Shown here: positions 62,866-64,000 of the stretch, one piece after another
Layout: each line of letters begins with the position of its first letter
Numbering within the stretch: the stretch's first letter is position 1
Source: Oceanococcus sp. HetDA_MAG_MS8
Lineage (GTDB): Bacteria; Pseudomonadota; Gammaproteobacteria; Nevskiales; Oceanococcaceae
Direction: 5' to 3'
Assembly (NCBI GenBank): GCA_019192445.1
Contig: JAHCMK010000006.1
Location: forward strand, 27,246-91,245
DNA length: 64,000 bases
The notes under the pieces: generated by a model
Seen by the model: the letters and a program-made list of their open reading frames with translations, nothing else
Databases searched by the model: none
Told to the model about the DNA's origin: nothing
Translations under genes and position numbers: made by a program

Positions 62866-63306
62866 ATGCCGCTCCTCACTGCCTTATTCGCTGGCTTCCT
62901 ATTCGGCTTAGGCTTGGCTGTATCGAACATGATGGACCCGGCCAAAGTGCTGAGCTTCCTAGACATTTTGGGTGCCTGGGATCCATCTCTGATGTTGGTG
63001 ATGGGCGGCGCTATTGCCGTCACCCTGCCCGGCTTCAGGCTGGTGCTCAAACGTCAACGGCCTCTTTTTTCGGGCCAGTTCCACTTACCAACCAAGTCCG
63101 ATATCGATCGCCCGTTACTTGCAGGAGCGGCCATCTTCGGGCTCGGCTGGGGCCTAGCCGGACTCTGCCCTGGCCCTGCACTGGCCGGACTCGTGACGGG
63201 GGAGCCGCGCATTATTGGCTTTGTCGTTGCCATGCTGGCCGGTTACATCTTGACCGGCTGGCTGCAAACCCGCGAACCGGCCCTACGCGCCCAAAGCAAC
63301 CCCTAA
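62866..63306 (+). CDS. YeeE/YedE-family sulfur transport protein, C-half type (PmpB/DUF6691-like)
   Basis: 146 aa, starting 1 bp after the previous stop. Four helices; FGLGLAVSNMMDPAKVLSFLDI and LGWGLAGLCPGPALAGL (conserved Cys) define the second half of split YeeE/YedE transporters. With its partner it probably moves reduced sulfur across the inner membrane under control of the persulfide sensor. Confidence 0.9.
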   Translation: MPLLTALFAGFLFGLGLAVSNMMDPAKVLSFLDILGAWDPSLMLVMGGAIAVTLPGFRLVLKRQRPLFSGQFHLPTKSDIDRPLLAGAAIFGLGWGLAGLCPGPALAGLVTGEPRIIGFVVAMLAGYILTGWLQTREPALRAQSNP

Positions 63307-64000
63307 ACGATGGGCCAGCGACACCAAAACTAGCTGTGTTTGTTTGGCGGTTATTGGCCGCAGATTGGCGCAGATTGCCTGAAGAGTCTCTCAGTCACCT
63401 AAACACCCAATCGCGGCTGCAGCCTCAACCACCCCAAAGCCCGTTTTCCTCACTGTACCGATCAAGAATTAGCCGTTCGGCGGCCACTGACTGTTTTCAA
63501 CAGACGGTTCGGATGCCTTCAGTTTGATTCACGTCCGCGGTGTCGCCAAGCCGCTGAATCCACAAAGCAGAAAACCAAGCCAATAAGACTCTCCCCATCC
63601 TGTCCATCTGTGGAAACAAGGAATTCGCGACACACCTGCGCCAATCTGCGGCCACTGACTTTTCCACAGATGACACAGATAAGCACAGATTTGTCAGGGA
63701 CTCGGCCATCACAGCAGTGACGTCCAGCCCTTGCTCAGCTTGAGCCTCAGTCTCGCCAACACCTACGAAGATCCTGAGCCGCCTGTGTATTCAAAAAATC
63801 TGCGGAACATCTGCGGCTATTGCTTTTTCCACAGATGGCTCAGATAAAAGCAATTGATTGGTAGTCGGCCTCCCCTCTGGCCAGACTCAACACCCTCAGG
63901 GCCTGACCACGATCTATGCGTTCAACCATCTGTGCTCATCGGTGACCATCTGTGGAACAACCAATCTGCAGCCGTCACTTTTTGCACCGTAGCTGCGGAC
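63307..64000. repeat. Gene-free region with ATCTGTGG-type repeats
   Basis: No supported gene in 694 bases. Short related motifs recur on both strands: CGCAGATTGG (63360), CCATCTGTGG (63604, 63946), CAATCTGC (63642, 63962), a run of three ACAGAT-type units (63664-63691), ATCTGCGG twice (63798, 63809) and TTTTTCCACAGATGG (63824). It looks like the end of a larger degenerate repeat cluster that continues past the window. Confidence 0.6.

Noticed and set aside
63650..63840. Possible replication origin from TTTTCCACA boxes
   Set aside because: Only two loose DnaA-box matches, both inside the ATCTGTGG repeat family, with no dnaA, dnaN or gyrB nearby.

Overview
The window is chromosomal DNA of a gammaproteobacterium with moderately high GC in most genes. 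This rests on a complete Na+-translocating NADH:quinone reductase operon with NqrM, a UbiK accessory protein, a PII/AmtB pair, a Do-family protease, an Atm1-type exporter and a large TonB-dependent receptor. The genus cannot be named from the sequence alone. No rRNA, tRNA, CRISPR array, transposase or integrase was seen.

Layout. 1-6.2 kb: a truncated CDGSH iron-sulfur protein, a palindrome-rich dispersed repeat, then an envelope-lipid stress module. In that module an ECF sigma factor with an RskA-type anti-sigma factor faces, across about 21 bp, a four-gene operon of flavin amine oxidase, DUF1365 and two cyclopropane-synthase-family methyltransferases. 6.3-14.5 kb: housekeeping genes (NnrU, acyl-CoA-binding protein, hydrolase, EcsC, NRDE, glycosyltransferase, beta-barrel, ABC exporter, CBS). 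14.6-20.8 kb: nqrABCDEF plus nqrM, all on the minus strand. 21.2-23.2 kb: glnK-amtB behind a sigma-54 promoter, divergent from ubiK. 23.6-33.0 kb: cytochrome c, acyltransferase, small membrane proteins, then a TonB receptor next to a tightly overlapping lipoprotein / MMPL exporter / LolA-like operon. 33.1-38.6 kb: assorted accessory enzymes, with a second, inverted copy of the dispersed repeat at 36.2 kb.

38.8-41.2 kb is the most unusual part. It is an AT-richer island of three unknown minus-strand genes. One gene ends two bases before a 99-bp element with the ends, arm pairing and bulged bases of an integron attC site. Two more core sites (GTTRRRY) lie on the same strand at plausible cassette boundaries. 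No integrase is visible, so this looks like a small cassette cluster lacking its integrase, carrying a DUF2335 membrane protein with an overlapping partner gene and a tail-anchored protein.

41.2-51.9 kb: small membrane proteins, GST, PlsC, MarC, EamA, three GNATs, a FATP-type acyl-CoA synthetase, NDH-2, a helical protein ending in an acidic-aromatic peptide, and a beta-barrel. 51.9-57.8 kb: HtrA protease and a Gld-type ABC export operon (ATPase, permease, GldG-like, DUF4340), which ends in five tandem hairpins of 35-36-bp period, four of them followed by a T-tract. 58-63.3 kb: NTF2-like protein, XRE/MmyB regulator with MFS exporter, a small protein with a strong promoter, a ThuA lipoprotein, and a persulfide-sensor-type ArsR regulator with its YeeE/YedE sulfur-transport pair. 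63.3-64.0 kb has no gene and carries many copies of an ATCTGTGG-type repeat that probably continue past the edge.
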